Assembly: GCA_907165275.2 (NCBI GenBank)
Contig: OU015658.1
Span: 3,174,501-3,238,500, forward strand
Reading direction: 5' to 3'
Origin: Zygaena filipendulae
Lineage: Eukaryota > Arthropoda > Insecta > Lepidoptera > Zygaenidae
Length of the DNA stretch: 64,000 nucleotides
Shown here: positions 11,401-23,238 of the stretch, piece after piece
How the letters are laid out: each line of letters opens with the position of its first letter
Numbering within the stretch: position 1 is the stretch's first letter
Translations under genes and position numbers: made by a program
The notes under the pieces: generated by a model
What the model saw: only the letters and a program-made list of their open reading frames with translations
Told to the model about the DNA's origin: nothing
Database searches by the model: none

Positions 11401-12102
11401 CCTAGGTACGCACGTACAACGAGGTACCTACCTACGCATTTACAAGATTAATCAGTTATGTCTACTTTCAAATTCTCGCGAATTGGTACCGCCTTACCGG
11501 CTTAAGCCTGTATTTATATCGACTTCCTTTCTCTCCATTTGTTGCTTCTTACTTACGTCAGTACCGCAAACATTAAACAAAGACAGTATACAGATATAAA
11601 TTCGTTTATTTTGGAAGCTAAAAGGTGATCATTGCAAATGAGTCTCTGACATCGTTACATAATTTTACATAATGAACAAAGAGCCGCCGTAGAGATGTAT
11701 CGTAGATGTCGTAGCGCACACAAGAGCGTAGCAAAACGTAGCAACACGATAACTGCTACGCTAGTGGGTGATTATTATTTATTACAAGTCAAGTGAGTCA
11801 ACTCGGCAGGATATCTACTTGTTACAGGATTAATCAACGTTAACTCAAATTTAATCCTCAATTGAGATGTTATTAAATAGGAATTATAGATTTTCTGTCT
11901 TGAAATTATTATAAGGTTATTCTTGGAATAATATACGTATAACTACTACTACTAACTACTTGCTATATGTGGAAACTGCTAGGTCTAGGAAATTTTTATG
12001 TTATTTTTATTTTGTATTTTTTTGTACCGTTTGTTTCCCGAAAAAATAAATAAATAATAGACACAATATGCACTCATACAATAACTATCACTACTTATTT
12101 TT
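11401..12102. other. Intergenic DNA, retroposon-like A-rich tail at about 12000-12060
   Basis: No gene recognised. Near 11990-12060 the plus strand reads like a retroposon 3' end, T-rich and then 'aaaaaataaataaataatag'. The rest is anonymous AT-rich sequence. Confidence 0.35.
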
Positions 12103-12250
12103 AGGGTTTCGTATCTGAAAATGAAAAAATAACCCTTGTCGGTATCGTTGTCGGTATATCTGTCTGCCTGTCCGTGATGGACGATCTATCTATATACCTA
12201 TACTTTGTACGGAACCCTTGGTGCGCGAGTCCGACTCACACTTGGCCGGA
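12103..12250 (+). repeat. Interspersed repeat 'agggttTcgta ... gcgcgagtccgactc'
   Basis: It starts 'agggtttcgtatctgaaaa' and ends 'gtgcgcgagtccgactcaca' plus 'cttggccgg', with 'ctgtctgcctgtccgtgatgg' inside. I recognise this as a very common repeat in lepidopteran genomes; its class is uncertain. A fragment of the same kind, 'agggttccgta', occurs near 30700. Confidence 0.55.
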
Positions 12251-12759
12251 TCTTTCACATAAATTAGGTAAAGTTAACGCAGAAGTAACTTAACCCTAAT
12301 AGTTTCTACATAAGAATAGACAGTAATGTTTTACATTGTTAATCTTATAGTTATTTCATTGTTTCATCTAGTTTTCCATGAAATATTTTTTTTTATAGTT
12401 TATTTGTTTAGTATTTTTAATAGTTTTCAATTAATTAATGAGATCTATACTCATTTGAATGTCCGCTGTCCACTAATACTCACCGTGGAGTGTGGACAAT
12501 AACAACGGCTCCAACCTCCTAACGCAGTTGATTCCAGCCCGGGCGGGTTCGGCCGATCCCGGATTTGTCGGCAATCATTTGGGCGTTCGACGACCTATTG
12601 GATTATAGGAAATGGGCAATTTCCCACTGTTAACGTACGAGTATGAATGTTTAATATTCAGTCTCGTAACTGCGAAATGTTAGGCTTCTATATATTAATT
12701 GACAATTATGAAAATAGATCAGTTGATGACTATTTTCTTATGAATTGTATAATATTATA
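12251..12759. other. Intergenic DNA, nothing recognised
   Basis: No coding gene, RNA gene or clear repeat edge is visible. A GC-richer patch at about 12530-12600 has no defended function. Confidence 0.35.
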
Positions 12760-12875
12760 TAATAATAATAATCCACATCACAAAACACAGATCTACTTGA
12801 TCCCACAGTAAGCTATTATTAGCTTGTGTCGTGGAAACCAAGCAAACGTGGTGTATACTACATAGAATTACTTAT
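12760..12875 (-). mobile_element. SINE 3' fragment, inverted relative to the next SINE
   Basis: This is the reverse complement of the 3' body of the SINE at 12924-13150. Shared landmarks are 'agatctacttgatccca', 'agctattattagcttgtgtc', 'gtggaaaccaagcaaa' and 'actacatagaatta'. An (AAT)n run at 12760-12771 is the tail of this copy. The tRNA-like head is missing, so it is 5'-truncated. Confidence 0.6.
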
Positions 12876-12923
12876 ATATTATAGGTACTAAAGATATATA
12901 TATTATATCGACATTGATATATC

Positions 12924-13150
12924 GATGACCCGATTAGCGTAGTAGGTCACCATGCCTGCCCGCTGAGCAAGAGGTTCTGGGTTCGAACCCTGTGTTCATC
13001 ACACTAAGGGTGCACTTTCCAGTCTGGGTGTGTTTATATATCTGTAGTATAATATATATGTAATTCTATGTAGTATATACCATTTGCTTGGTTTCCACGA
13101 CACAAGCTAATAATAGCTTAATGTGGGATCAAGTAGATCTGTGTGTTGTC
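12924..13150 (+). mobile_element. tRNA-derived SINE, near full length
   Basis: The head has an internal Pol III promoter: A box 'tagcgtagtagg' (12935-12946) and B box 'ggttcgaacc' (12980-12989), 34 bp apart. The body ('tgcactttccagtctgggtg', then 'ttgcttggtttccacgacac') matches the copy at 22777-23027 on the other strand. With the fragment at 12760-12875 it forms an inverted pair with arms of about 95 bp. It is not a functional tRNA gene, since the acceptor stem does not pair. Confidence 0.7.
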
Positions 13151-13169
13151 AAGTAGATTAAAAAAAAAT

Positions 13170-13850
13170 ATAGATAAGCTTGTGCCACTGTCACGTTCAT
13201 AATTTACGCTTCCTAACAGTTTTTTTTCTTGTATAACAGCTCCTCTTTCTAATAACCATTGTCTATACAATAAACGTAACAACTGCAAAAACCCCGGTTA
13301 AGTTCCATGCGTCGATGCGTGATGGTCGTACAAAAGTACAAATAATACCTAATTTTAAAACCATTGTTTTGTGTTTCGTTTGTTGTTTTGTTTGTTTATT
13401 ATTTGTTTGTTATCCACCTCTTGTGGCACTTTTTATAATTATTTTTCCATGCAAAAATTATTATGACTATTCCAAGAATAATCACAATCACCGTCAGTAG
13501 AATGCTGTTCGTATACATGTGTTCTATCGGGGCGGAGGATGCCTGTGCCGTGTTGCTTCCAGCTGAGTTAATAATGATTTCTTTTTCTTCTTGTTTCGAG
13601 TATGTTTTTCCCATATTTTTGTATTTTCATTTTTTCGTCGTATAGTCCAATTCCTTTATTTTATTTTATTTTTCTTTAAACACACTTGTCTTGTATCACT
13701 TATGCAGTCCGAATGCAGTAGTTGCCACGCACTGTTATTATAGAATACCGCTGATGTAGCGTCCCGCAGCGCGCGGACGCACACCTGCGCGAGGCAGGGT
13801 CGCCATGTCGGGATGTTGAAATGAGTAGTCCGGTGTCTCAGTAACGAATG
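13170..13850 (-). mobile_element. Possible LTR-retroelement leader remnant
   Basis: Read on the minus strand, a sequence ending 'cccgaca' is followed by 'tggcgaccctgcctc' (13805-13791). Its first eight bases, TGGCGACC, match what a primer-binding site for an insect arginine tRNA 3' end would look like. About 180 bp further on lies the small membrane-protein ORF at 13399-13614. I see no paired LTR, gag or pol, so at most this is a fragment. The primer-site reading rests on a short match. Confidence 0.3.
13399..13614 (-). CDS. Small membrane-protein ORF, possible N-myristoylation signal
   Basis: The ORF is 71 residues, complete from ATG to stop, and not assigned to a family. It starts MGKTYSK, matching the N-myristoylation pattern MGxxxS/T with a following Lys. 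A polar acidic stretch (KQEEKEIII) and an Ala/Ser-rich linker follow, then one strong hydrophobic segment (about residues 37-56, SILLTVIVIILGIVIIIFAW) and a basic Lys/Cys/His tail (KNNYKKCHKRW). This order (lipid anchor, one membrane span, basic cytoplasmic tail) is more protein-like than the other short frames nearby. The upstream sequence resembles an LTR-element leader, so it may be an accessory ORF of a retroelement. Being a chance frame remains possible. Confidence 0.4.
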   Translation of the reverse strand: MGKTYSKQEEKEIIINSAGSNTAQASSAPIEHMYTNSILLTVIVIILGIVIIIFAWKNNYKKCHKRWITNK

Positions 13851-15090
13851 ATGTCATTTAATCGAGTCTTCACATTAATATGTACTTACGTTCTAAAGAA
13901 TGCATATTATACGCAGCTATACCTATACATTACACACTACAGTGTGTATGTTTTTTCTTATGTTTTGTATATTTAAGGCATTCAAGACAGAAGTAATTTA
14001 AGACATGTTTGTATTTACAGTTACAGTAGATATAGGGTACATATCGTGACACTTATTATATGCGATAAAAATGAGTTATGTGTTATCCTTTGAATATACA
14101 GTGGAGCATTGTGAATACATATTTTTTATGAAACGGCCATTTCTCCGCGCTTATATTGTTCTATTTTTTTCTTTTCTATGCGTCTGCAAAACACCTATAA
14201 CAATAATAGACGGTAAAAGTTCTCGATAAATCTCAGTCGGGGTCTATTTATCAAAACGTCAAAATATGCAGCGTTCACCTGTGTAGCGCCGGCCTAATTC
14301 GAGATATGGGATCATTTCTATCGATCGGAGCGAATCGAGCTGAAATAATCTGTATTCAGTTAGGATAAGGTCGGTTATTAATAGGCGATAAACATGTGGA
14401 TATTTGGCGCGTGGAGTTGCCGCATAAAATCCCGAGAGATAAGCGGCATCGTCGTCATATATCCTCTGTTTTGACGGTTGGTCTCGCCTACAATCGTTTT
14501 TCTCCTATATTACGGTTCTTTATGACGTATAGCAACATTATGAAATTGATGCCAGTCTCCTAAGATGGCAGTTTTAAACTCTGCGTCATAAATTACATGA
14601 CGTCACATTGTATTATGTTTTACACGATTACGTTGCCTATGCCTAGACCTATTAGTGACGCGAAATACAAAAGGCTCATCGACATTGTTTGGATAAAATT
14701 TAGCTTTTATTGTTTCAGTCAGAAGTGCGACCTACGTTGTTTTATTATTTAAATTTTGAAGTAAGCGCCAGTGTTCATTCAAAAAATCAAACGGCTGGTG
14801 CCGATATCTCTGAGATTAAAGCGTTAGGAAAACATTATCTTGTGTTTTGGCATTTCTCTTGGGATTTAGCGTTTATAGTTTAGTAGTTAGCAAGATTATC
14901 GTCTTTAAGTGCCTACTTAAAAAAAGATTTCAAAATAAAAATTGATAAAAATGCGATTGCAGTTGATTTATTGGATTTTTGTCTATCATTGGCGGACGTG
15001 AATAACTAACGTGCAGTGAACGTCACTTATCCCGAAATGCCATTACATAAGGTTAAATCTCATACATTAAAGTTCTCGAAAAAATCTCAC
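13851..15090. other. Intergenic DNA, nothing recognised
   Basis: No coding gene seen. The sequence is moderately less AT-rich than its surroundings around 14270-14600 but shows no motif that I can name. Confidence 0.35.
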
Positions 15091-15403
15091 AATTGGCTAC
15101 TTTACCAACTAAATTTTTTTTAAAGTCCGTCGTGTAGATTAATAAAAAATATTGGACACGAATTTTTGCTTTTTAAGTAACCAAAACATAACGGCGATAC
15201 ATTGAGTTGAAATTTGGTGAGACGTCACAACCCGGTGCAGTTTGTACGGAGCTTATACCGAAAAATAACGTCACCAGTCCCCCAACCTAAACTTTAATGT
15301 GTGTCTATGTTTATTATTTTCATTAATTTGAAAAAGCAAAAAATACGTGTCTATTATTTTTTTTATTTTCTTACTGACGGACTAATTAGAATTTTGATTT
15401 TCA
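15091..15403 (-). mobile_element. MITE family copy 1 (agtccgtc/gacggact ends)
   Basis: About 310 bp with inverted subterminal motifs: 'agtccgtcgtgtagatta' near the left and 'gacggactaattagaa' plus 'gattttcat' at the right. The interior contains 'gacgtcac' and 'ctaaactttaatg', shared with the copies at 34341 and 41669. This copy lies in the opposite orientation to those two. Confidence 0.6.
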
Positions 15404-15778
15404 TACCCTGGAAAATACCCAATTTAGTGCCCGCATCGGCTATGGCAATATAAAAATCTCAGGGATCCTAAAAAGACATCAGCAATTTACGTACCTATAC
15501 GTATAATATTCAAATAAAGAGGGTATTTTAACCAATTGATCAGTTGAATTGGATGGTTCTGACTTCGAAACGGGTCTTTTTCCTTTCCTTACGCCCAAAG
15601 GAGCTGATAAAAGTGTTGTTAATCCGCAAAATCGATGTGGCACTTGCGAACGACAGGGCCCTGATTCACTATGCACATAACACGCCGCGGTTCCTTAATG
15701 AGCCCCAAAAATGTTTGTGGGCAATCTCTAAATGCCCAGCTTAAAACGGGTTTAAACCCAAGCACCGGATGTTCGGAT

Positions 15779-15910
15779 GTTTGGATGTTTGTTACTCAAT
15801 CACGCAAAAAAGACTGAACGGATTTGGATGAAATTTGGCATGCACGCTGTCAGGGGTACAGAGAAGGACATAATATGGTGCTTTTTATCCCCGCGGAGGC
15901 ACAGCTAGTA
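15779..15910 (-). repeat. ccgcgg-type lepidopteran repeat, partial
   Basis: Minus-strand copy, recognisable from 'actcaatcacgcaaaaa', 'gaaatttggcatgcacg', 'caggggtacagagaagga' and a terminal 'cacagctagta'. The distal part is truncated. Confidence 0.6.
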
Positions 15911-16850
15911 CCCAATAAAATTCTCGCTGAGCTGCGCCTATAGAAGTTCCACTTTGCAATTTAGTAGAAACTATATGTAGTTCAAGTGGCAATCTTTCGG
16001 TTCCATCTTCGTACCCGGCTAGACGGCAAATCATCAACACTGACAATTTTCTTGGGTGGTCAAAGAAGTTTCTAAAGTGTAACCCAGCCCCCTAGGCGTT
16101 ACAAACAAGGAATGTTGTAGTTCACAGTGAATGAAACCCAGGTGTTTTCATTTGCCACCACGCTGCATTCTGCGGCAATCGTCTCGAGTACCGCACTTGG
16201 CCCGCCTGCTGCGAAATTGAGAGCGGTTGAAAGCACACACGTTTACGTACATACATATTCGTAAATTAATTAGGTAGGCAATATTTATTCCAAATAGCTG
16301 AAAAACGTGTTATACACGAAAACGTTATTTTTTAAAATTACATGTGCAAGAAATCATTAAAAGACAAAAAGTCATCAGAGAAACAGTGACTTGAACCGGC
16401 GCGTCGCGGCGCCCAAGTGGTCATTTATTTATTTATTTATTTAATGGGTAAGTCAATCTAAACTTATGTTTTTTTTTTGCACTGCAGTCTATAGCAAAGC
16501 ATTGTTATTATATGACGTAAGGGTCTGACCCTTGAAAGTGTGGTGGAAATTTTTTTATTACGAAAACGCCTTTTAATAACTTGGTTGACTGTATTTTAAT
16601 TGTAACAAAGACGCAATTGCTGCGTCAAAAGTTTGCTGGAGTGTAAAAATGAGTCAAATCGTAATAACGATGGGGGACGGGCCCCGACGGCCGTTAAAAT
16701 GATTGAAAAACTGATTGGAATGACTGGCGCGAGCTATGGATGCAGTCGGCACTTCGGGCCGGAATTATTATTGGTGCAAATTGTCGGGGATTGTTGAATA
16801 TTTGGGTTGAATCGCACACGGGACACCGTGACGACATACATTATGTACAT
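15911..16850. other. Intergenic DNA, (ATTT)n at about 16424-16442
   Basis: No gene recognised. The only simple structure is a short (ATTT)n run followed by 'aatgggtaagtc'. The frame at 16734-16967 minus largely translates the neighbouring repeat. Confidence 0.4.
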
Positions 16851-17046
16851 ACTAGCCGTGCCCCGCGGTTTCACCCGTGCTAATTTCACAGTTCCCGCGG
16901 GAATTCCGAGATAAAAGTACCCTATCTTCTTCTCTGTACCCCTGACAACGTGCATGCCAAATTTCATTCAAATCCGTTGAGCCGTTTTTGCGTGATTGAG
17001 TAACAAACGTCCAAACATCCACATTTATAATATTGGTAGGATAGTA
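16851..17046 (+). repeat. ccgcgg-type lepidopteran repeat, near full length
   Basis: It begins 'tagccgtgccccgcggtttc', continues through 'cccgcgggaattccgagata' and 'cccctgacaacgtgcatgcc', and ends 'tttataatattggtaggat'. It has the typical order seen in the other copies in this window. Confidence 0.65.
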
Positions 17047-17138
17047 GTATTAGTAGGATTATACGAGTATGTATCTAACTCAATATTGGGAACAGAGAAC
17101 TAAATATCCTGGCACGTGGTTATTGAACTTTTGATTGG

Positions 17139-17232
17139 GCGATTTTTCGTGACCACGTGATATGACGATAAGTTCCTTAGTTTTCTATAGCGATAACGAT
17201 TACAGATTGTCAACTTGGCTAAGGTGGCTAAC
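17139..17232 (+). repeat. About 90-bp interspersed repeat, copy A
   Basis: 'cacgtgatatgacgataa', 'tagcgataacgatta' and 'caacttggctaagg' recur in the same order at 57912-58000 inside the kinase gene. Family unknown. Confidence 0.5.
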
Positions 17233-17261
17233 GTGACAGATTAGGTGAAATTATATAACCC

Positions 17262-17452
17262 TTATTAATATTATAAATGAGAAAGTAACTCTGTCTCTGT
17301 CTGTTACGCTTTCACGACTCAACGGCTTTACCGATCATCAAGAAATTTTGCTTAGGTACACGTTGTCAGAGAAGGACATGGGGTACTTTTATCCTGGAAT
17401 TTCTGCGGGAACTCTGAAATTATTGCGAGTGAAACTGCGGCGAATAGCTAGT
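17262..17452 (-). repeat. ccgcgg-type lepidopteran repeat
   Basis: Minus-strand copy. It starts with 'attaatattataaatga' and passes through 'tacgctttcacgactcaac' and 'tttctgcgggaactctgaaa' to the terminal 'aatagctagta'. It is more diverged than the 16851 copy. Confidence 0.6.
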
Positions 17453-20400
17453 ATTATATAACATATTATCGCAAATAAAATGACCTGCATTAATCACGCG
17501 CAGATTATAAAATGTTTTCATATAAAGTTATCTATGATATGCATCCATAAGTACCTAGTAATAGTAAATTGGCAAGGTATAAACTACATGCACTTATAGT
17601 GCATAAACTTATAGTACAAATAAGTGTAAGATATGTATGTAACTTGTGGTAGGAATATAGTAAAATAAATAGGTAAAGATCAAAGGCCGAACCTTTTTCG
17701 TATTAACTCTTTAGGAATATAAAATACGTGTAAGTATTTTTTTACGTCATTTTTATGATTATCATGCAATAACAAGATATTACAGGGATATCCTAAAGTT
17801 TCTATACGAGCGAATCTTGCGAAGGGCCCGCCGAGCAGAAAATTCTTTTTTATTACCTCACCCGTCCTCTGGACTCCATTAAAATTCTAAATGCAGACGC
17901 ACATAAAACTTTTTATGCAAACAAACAAACAACGAACCATTGAGGCCTTGCGCTGAGTGCCGCAGTGACAGAAAAACATTTCAATAAAAAATGAAGTAAA
18001 TTCATAACTGGAAAAGTTCAGTTGTATGAAATAAAATAGTGATATTTTTTTGATGAAAGATAATAAGGCTTGGTTGTTGAAAGCCGTACCGAACACACGC
18101 GTGTCACGTGAAGTATTCGTTATTTCAGTCACTTTCCAGCATCTATTTTGGACCCCGAGCAGGAAACTGGCTTTGAAGACCATGTTTTAACTTGGGGATA
18201 AATCTAACATTGTCATTGGCGTTTCGCCATAATTGAAGAAGAAGATGAAGAAATTTTTATTACTAAGAAACGTTGTCATTGGCAAATTATAATTATAGAC
18301 GCCATTATTAAAGATGAAGAAGATAATAAGGCTTGAATATTATCACACAGCAGACCTGGTTCCAAAATAACCTTGTACTATGGGTACCAGACTAATTATA
18401 ATACTTAATTATAAAATAGCAATTATAAAACTACTTATTTTTCGTACATTGTATTATATTTTAATACTTTGAGTAAACACATATTATGTTCATCACATCA
18501 AATATATGTTACTGTTCAAAAATATTTTCATTCAATGCAATTAATTACATGAATTTAAATGTTTTTCTTAACTTATGCGGCAATGGAACCAGGGGCATCA
18601 GGCGTAGTAAAAGTTTGCTTACTATTTATTAGGCCAACGGTCACTACCAACTTACCACAACTTCAGCCACTTATTCATTATAGTAAAGTGGAAAGAAGGC
18701 GTAGGACGAAAGCGTCCTGAGAGAGATGAGAAGGCGTGGCAGGACTTGTCCGTGGAGGATATGGTCAGTCAAGAGAGCGAAGATGTTCCCAGAAAAGCAA
18801 ATATAGAGTAAAAAGTACGTATATACTCGTTTTTAGTATGTGTATTACTTTATGTACGACAGTAGTAAATTATTATATTTTATCTACATTACCAACGTTA
18901 GCTAGAAAAAAAAGCGAGTACCTACTTTGTACAGTTTATTTTCGAGACGATAATAAATCAACTTTATTGCATCTGTAGTCTACTTAAATATCCAAAATTT
19001 CAAGAAAGAAAACAAGAATAAAAAACGCCATTAAGGTACATTTTATGTTTGAGATGGTAAATTAAAAAAAACATATTTTTTTTAAATAGGGTAAACCAGG
19101 CAATATTGCAACTCAATGTGTCCAAGCAAATGGGTCCAGTAGTCTAATACCTATAGTCTACCTATTGATAGTAAGGATTGAGAAAAAGCTTTCTATTCTT
19201 ACTTCTCTTATCAAATGAACTCAACTTATTTTAGCATTCCGGACAAATCTTCGTAATTTTTGGTTTACTGTTTTGATATTGTATATATTTTGTAAACGTA
19301 ACAGATATAGGTATGAAGTTGAAAAAGCTTGATCAAAGAAAAAACATTTACAAAGTTTGAGTGAAAAGGAAAACACTCTTCTATTTGCTTGTATTTTAAT
19401 TTTTATTTTCTACCGTAGATTGAGATATATGAAATTGTAGATAAAATTAAGCATTTATTAATAAAATCAATTAAAATCGCGAAACCAATTTTTTCACCCA
19501 ACTTTACAAAACTTCTTATATCTCAGAAACTAAATGCCGAGAACTGGATCCTTTTTGCTTGGACGCCCACTAATATAAATAGTTTAATGAAAAACCGCCA
19601 AAGCTTATACAAATTTTGAGATCAAGTTTAAATGCTGCAGAATTATCATCGAAAATTAATATTTACTCTATTTTTTTCTTTTTTTCGTCGATTTCTTTTT
19701 CAACTCAAGTGTTTTAGAAGGACTTTAGATGGTTTGTTTTTTATTTCGAGTGTCACTAGTTAAGGTCGAGTCGTGTAAGGAAGGGCCTTAAATTAAATTA
19801 CCTCGGTCTCATTACAAACCGGTGTCTCGGGAAGTGGCAAATGTGTCGGCGGACAGCATCTAACTTAACTGCCCCCGGAGCTTACCCCAGCGTGTTCCAT
19901 TCAAAGACAAAGTTAGAGTTATGACAGTTGTATACAACTTTATAAAGTTGTCTCTTTCACACACAGGAATTGCTTAGTTTTATGTGTTTGTGGTACAGTG
20001 GCTCGTCTCTGACAGTGACGCATCGACGCGACGCGACACGCGGTGGCAGTCAAAGGTTAATTAAGTACGTCGCCGCGCGACACTCAAGCTTTTCGACACC
20101 TGCGTAGGACATTTGTCGCTCTCTAATTAAGCCATGATTGCCTTGAAAATGCGCAATGGCTTTGCTTTGCAAACGTGCTAATAAATGAATTTACCTATCT
20201 AGGTATATCAGGGACGCGGGTTTGATCTGTATGCATCAAACGTTAATGCGATGAGAATTAGTGTTTATACGCTGAGTCTGGCTGTTTATCATATATTTTG
20301 CAAAAAAAATACTATACCTACCTATACATGAGTATTGTACCAGTATTCTGATACCTATAGTGCAGACTCAGCTCGCTGTGAAAATGACCAATTAGGTATT

Positions 20401-21189
20401 ATTATTATTTTATCACGCAATCATATTGATATGAAAAAGGTAGAGTACAAATTTTATTTGTGAACATGTTTAGGTCAATAAAATGTTGATTGACTATACG
20501 TATAGGTACTATGTTAATTGCTGTTTTAACAAGAAATATTGGGACGGATTACAAAAAAAAAATTACAGATAAAAGTAATACTAAAAATATGAGCAAACAT
20601 GGTAAGTTCATAAGGGATAATGTTTTAGTAATTTAAACATTGATAGTAAAAAAAAATACAATACCTATAGAAACATTAACAATAGATACCATAACTATAC
20701 TAGTAAAGTATTATATTATTATCTGTGCCATAACACATGAACTTCGACGCTGTGAACTTGATAATAATTAATTAATTTGACACGTCAGATTCCCTCGATA
20801 TCGATTAATTGAAACATTCTCGTTCGAACGATAGCGGAATAGTTTGAATCGCAAACACTCACAACGGAACGGAGTGCAGTTAGCAAAAAAAGTGAAGCAC
20901 TTTACTATTATTATCGCTACGGAATAAAAAGTAGAATCCACGTACCTACCGTTAAGTAGATTTGGAAAGCAAGAGAGATGAGCTGGCGGGCGTCTAATCA
21001 ATCTGGAGTTGGCAGTTTGCCGGCAAAACTAAAGCCTTGTATACGGACACACCATAAAAAGTATATATAGTAAGTACTGAATCAGTTGTTTAGTAGGTAC
21101 GTATGTAGTACAAACTTTGCACAATTTGTCACCACGTGGCGCTGTGTGAGAAGGTCCAAAGATGTTATTATTATTATCAGCGAAACTAA
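17453..21189. other. AT-rich intergenic DNA, no gene seen
   Basis: Several short frames occur (for example 17887-18183 minus and 18736-18978 plus), but none resembles a known protein or has splice or promoter support. A GC-richer patch occurs at about 19840-20110. No repeat boundaries were defined. Confidence 0.4.
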
Positions 21190-21388
21190 AATTGGCTACT
21201 TGACTAAATTCATTTTTTAGTCCGTCGTGTAGATTAATAAAAAATATTAGACACGTATTTTTTATTTTTTTACGTAATCAAAAATTAACAGCGATTTATT
21301 AACAAAGGAAAAAATACGTGTCTATTATTTTTGTATTTTCTAACTAACGGACTAATTATAACTTTGATTTTCATAAGTCGTCAACATC
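21190..21388 (-). mobile_element. MITE family copy 2, internally deleted
   Basis: Both ends match copy 1: 'aattggctac ... agtccgtcgtgtagatta' on the left and 'aacggactaattata ... gattttcataagtcgtcaac' on the right. The central segment with the 'gacgtcac' motifs is absent, leaving about 200 bp. Confidence 0.6.
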
Positions 21389-21586
21389 CCTCTTTCAGTT
21401 CAAAAGGAAACGATTATTTAACCTATTCTTGGCTTAGTTACACTACCTACGCGAGATCCATCCAGTTCTAACGCTTACTGTCTTTTCAAGAAAAACTTGA
21501 TATTCAACTTCAGCTGGATTAGTTTTGATGAGGATTCAGACGTTATTAGACTAACATATAGATACTAAAGGAAATTTATTACAGAC

Positions 21587-21786
21587 TAGCTGTGCCCCGC
21601 CGTTTCGCCCGCGGTAATTTCGGAATTCCCGCGGGAATTTCGGGATAAAAAGTACCCTATGTTCTTCTCTATACCCCTGACAACGTGCCTTCCAAATTTT
21701 ATCCAAATCCGTCCAGATGTTTTTGAGTGATTGACTGACAAACACCCAAACATCCACACTTTCACATTTATAATATTAGTAGGATT
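21587..21786 (+). repeat. ccgcgg-type lepidopteran repeat, near full length
   Basis: It starts 'ctagctgtgccccgccgttt', contains 'cccgcgggaatttcgggata' and 'cccctgacaacgtgccttcc', and ends 'tttataatattagtaggatt'. Confidence 0.7.
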
Positions 21787-22776
21787 AGCTTTTAGCTCGC
21801 CTAGCTCTGGTGATCCACAATATTCTCCGAATTGAGAAAAATAAACATTTTTATAAAAATACTTTTAATCAATTACAATGGCAAAATGAAGCGTCAGGCG
21901 AAGTCTTTTTTTACTCTGTTGGGTGTTTGAGGCATACTGACTTTCGCCTCACCTAAAAAAGTGGCAACTTGCCAAGTAAGGACCTGGCGAATGAATAACT
22001 GACAACACCTATCTACCGAAAAATATAATAATAACACCCAAACACCGCATAATATTTTTTCCCGAAAACGAACTTTTCGCAAGTCTTGGCAACGTGAGAT
22101 ATTGGATTGCACTTTGCAAGAGTGCTCACGTGAACGGTGAGTTTTCAAATACAGATATTACGATTCTTTTATTGATGTCAAACGACGAGTTTTTCACGAG
22201 CGTTACTTTGTAACTTCACTTAAAAATAAAAAAAAGTTCTTTAGAAGTATAGATGGGCAATCAAGCCGGCTTAAACCCGGTGCTTGATTTAAACCCAAAA
22301 TTTGCCCATAAAGTGTTTACTGGCTTTAGAAGTTGTTAAGAAATCAAACCGTTTATTTTATAAGTTTCGCCTTCTTGCACGTGTGGGTTGGTATACAGAT
22401 CCTTTTTTCTTTTTTAAAAGGGCCGCCACCAAAGTAATTAATTTCATAATACATAATTACATATACCTACGATCATTATTACACACTAGCAGTAACTTCG
22501 GTTTCAAGTTTAAATTTATAGAGTTAATGAGACATAAAATTGTGGTTTACGACGAGCTAATCAAGGCTATACTGATAAGATATAACCACAAAATTGGCAA
22601 ACTGGTTACAGTGTAATCTATTTGCTAATTTTGCTTCTAATTTATTCAATTGTTAAGTGCCAAAAAAATTCATTATTACTTCATCGCTTACAATAAGCTA
22701 TTCTAGTATAAATAAATATGATACACGTAGTTTATCAGCTTTGTGTTGTATATATACGTAGGTTGGTATTTTTTAA
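21787..22776. other. Intergenic DNA with a small palindromic patch
   Basis: No gene recognised. At 22252-22311 a ~60-bp patch begins 'gatgggcaatc' and ends 'aatttgcccata', an inverted pair. A related patch, 'gggcaatctctaaatgccc', sits at about 15719-15770. Short frames here are unremarkable. Confidence 0.35.
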
Positions 22777-23027
22777 AATAATAATAATCCACTTCACAAT
22801 ACGCAGATCTACTTGATCCCACAGTAAGCTATTATTAATTAGCTTGTGTCGTGGAAATCAAGCAAACGTGGTATAAAATATATACATTATACTATTGATA
22901 TATAAACACACCCAGACTGGAAAGTGCAACCCTCTGTTCATCACACAAAGTGCACCCCCACCGGGAATCGAACCCGGAACCTCTTGATTAGCGGGCAGGC
23001 ATGGTGACCTACACTAATCGGGTCGCC
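22777..23027 (-). mobile_element. tRNA-derived SINE, second copy, near full length
   Basis: Read on the minus strand it starts with a tRNA-like head ('cgacccgattagtgtaggtc', B box 'gggttcgattccc' around 22977-22965). The same body as the 12924 copy follows, and it ends in (ATT)n at about 22790-22777. With the two copies near 13 kb it defines one SINE family. Confidence 0.7.
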
Positions 23028-23043
23028 GAATTTTTATATCCTT

Positions 23044-23238
23044 ATAGCTGTTTCCCGCGGTTCTATTCAGAGTAACTACTACAGAGTCACCGCGGGAATT
23101 CGGGGATTAAAAGTAACTTATATCCTTTCATGTACCGCTGACAACGTGTACGCAAAATTTTATAATCATCGGTTGAGTAGGTAAGGCATGAAAATGTAAC
23201 AAACAAACGAACTCAAATTCACATTTATAATATTCTGA
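23044..23238 (+). repeat. ccgcgg-type lepidopteran repeat, diverged
   Basis: 'atagctgtttcccgcggttc', 'caccgcgggaattcgggga', 'gctgacaacgtgtacgcaaa' and the terminal 'catttataatattctgaaat' place it in the family. An insertion or duplication of ~20 bp near 23065-23085 disrupts the head. Confidence 0.55.

Noticed and set aside
12930..13000. Functional tRNA gene
   Set aside because: A and B boxes are present, but the acceptor and anticodon stems do not pair, and the sequence continues into a SINE body found elsewhere in the window.
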